Source: Chloroflexota bacterium (GTDB lineage: Bacteria; Chloroflexota; Dehalococcoidia; SHYB01; JACPQI01). Taken from it: a stretch of 5,811 nt of DNA. Each line of letters opens with the position of its first letter. Position 1 is the first letter of the stretch. Shown here one piece after another: positions 5,246 to 5,811 of this stretch. The stretch lies in assembly GCA_016190545.1 (NCBI GenBank), contig JACPQI010000039.1, forward strand, positions 1 to 5,811. The letters run 5' to 3'. A program made the position numbers and the translations under genes. The notes below the pieces were generated by a model, which saw only the letters and a list, made by a program, of their open reading frames with translations, searched no databases and was not told the DNA's origin.

Positions 5246-5811
5246 ATGAGTCCCGTTCACATCTACAAGCTCTCGGCCTACCCCAAAGAAGTCGCCCTCC
5301 GTGACGGCACCAAGGTCACTCTCAAGCCCATGACCAAGGACGAGGCTGACGGGCTCCTGGCGTTCTTTTCCAAAGTCCCGGCGGAGGAGCGACACTACCT
5401 CAAGGAGGACGTCACTTCACCCAAGATCATTCATCGTTGGGCCGAGGAGCTGGACTACGACCGCGCTCTCCCGCTCCTGGCCTGGGTGAAGGGCAAGGTC
5501 ATAGCGGACGGCGTCCTCATGCGCAGCCGGGCCGGCGCCCGACGACACGTCGGTGAAATCCGCATCGTTGTCGACCCGGCCTATCGGGCCAAGGGCCTGG
5601 GCACCATCCTCATGCACGAACTGGCCGCCATCGCCAACGACAACGGCCTGGAGCGGCTCCACTTTCAGGCCGTCATGGAGCGCGAGGACGCCGCCATCAA
5701 GGCCTCCGAGTTCGTCGGCTTCGTCAAGGACGGCGACCTTCCCGGCCACGCCAAGCACAACGATGGCCACCCCCGCGACATCCTCAACCAGAAGAAGCCC
5801 CAGGGCCTGAC
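5246..5811 (+). CDS. GNAT family N-acetyltransferase, 3' end cut by the window
   Basis: The frame is open from the ATG at 5246 to the window end, giving 188 residues. A GNAT domain covers about residues 17-165. The start of the domain, VALRDGTKVTLKPMTKDEAD (16-35), is the usual beta1-alpha1 entry; beta4 is GEIRIVVD (103-110). The acetyl-CoA pyrophosphate loop YRAKGLGT (113-120) fits the R/Q-x-x-G-x-G/A motif, using Arg114, Gly117 and Gly119. Glu104 on beta4 is in the place of the general-base Glu of Pat-type protein acetyltransferases. The stretch SEFVGFVKDGDLPGHAK (154-170) is the GF...G.L..H.K ending common to many GNATs, so little core is missing, though the tail continues with NQKKPQ and beyond. 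It would transfer an acetyl group from acetyl-CoA to an amine. The target is unknown, and the upstream Usp is one candidate. No cyclic-nucleotide-binding or acyl-CoA-synthetase domain is attached in the visible part. Confidence 0.9.
   Translation, partial: MSPVHIYKLSAYPKEVALRDGTKVTLKPMTKDEADGLLAFFSKVPAEERHYLKEDVTSPKIIHRWAEELDYDRALPLLAWVKGKVIADGVLMRSRAGARRHVGEIRIVVDPAYRAKGLGTILMHELAAIANDNGLERLHFQAVMEREDAAIKASEFVGFVKDGDLPGHAKHNDGHPRDILNQKKPQGL

Noticed and set aside
4970..5770. Minus-strand open frames opposite the Usp and GNAT genes
   Set aside because: The plus-strand frames carry full Usp ATP-binding loops and the GNAT acetyl-CoA loop; the minus frames are compositional by-products.

Overview
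The window is GC-rich bacterial chromosomal DNA holding five protein-coding genes, two of them cut by the window ends. The order is glmS (5' end missing), a BioD-like/DRTGG ATPase-fold gene, a convergent gene for a long crotonase (enoyl-CoA hydratase/isomerase family), then, divergent from it, a two-gene unit of a tandem universal stress protein and a GNAT acetyltransferase (3' end missing). No rRNA, tRNA, CRISPR array, insertion sequence or phage gene is visible. GC-rich codon use, TATAAT-type promoters, strong GGAGG ribosome binding sites and a stand-alone Pta-N/DRTGG protein would fit Chloroflexota (Dehalococcoidia-like), but that assignment is inferred from gene style, not from a marker gene.

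Layout. 2-1750 (+): glucosamine-6-phosphate synthase, lacking about the first 15 residues including the catalytic Cys. 1751-1866: short spacer with a perfect extended -10 box, so the next gene has its own promoter. 1867-2868 (+): 333-residue protein with a BioD-like nucleotide-binding half and a divergent DRTGG half. 2869-3042: convergent spacer with a perfect 11-bp inverted repeat that looks like a terminator serving mainly the minus strand. 3043-4119 (-): 358-residue crotonase. 4120-4309: divergent promoter region. 4310-5242 (+): 310-residue protein with two Usp domains. 5246-5811 (+): GNAT acetyltransferase, 3 nt downstream and probably translationally coupled.

Functionally this is a mixed housekeeping and accessory neighbourhood. 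GlmS feeds amino-sugar and cell-envelope synthesis, the crotonase acts on an acyl-CoA, and the Usp-GNAT pair may link stress or adenylate sensing to acetyl-CoA-dependent modification. The points most worth a second look are the crotonase, which by eye lacks both hydratase glutamates but keeps a MenB-like Ser/Asp pair inside unusual N- and C-terminal extensions; the Usp-GNAT coupling; and the degenerate Pta-N/DRTGG protein that has no phosphotransacetylase domain. I see nothing that amounts to a clearly new multi-gene system.
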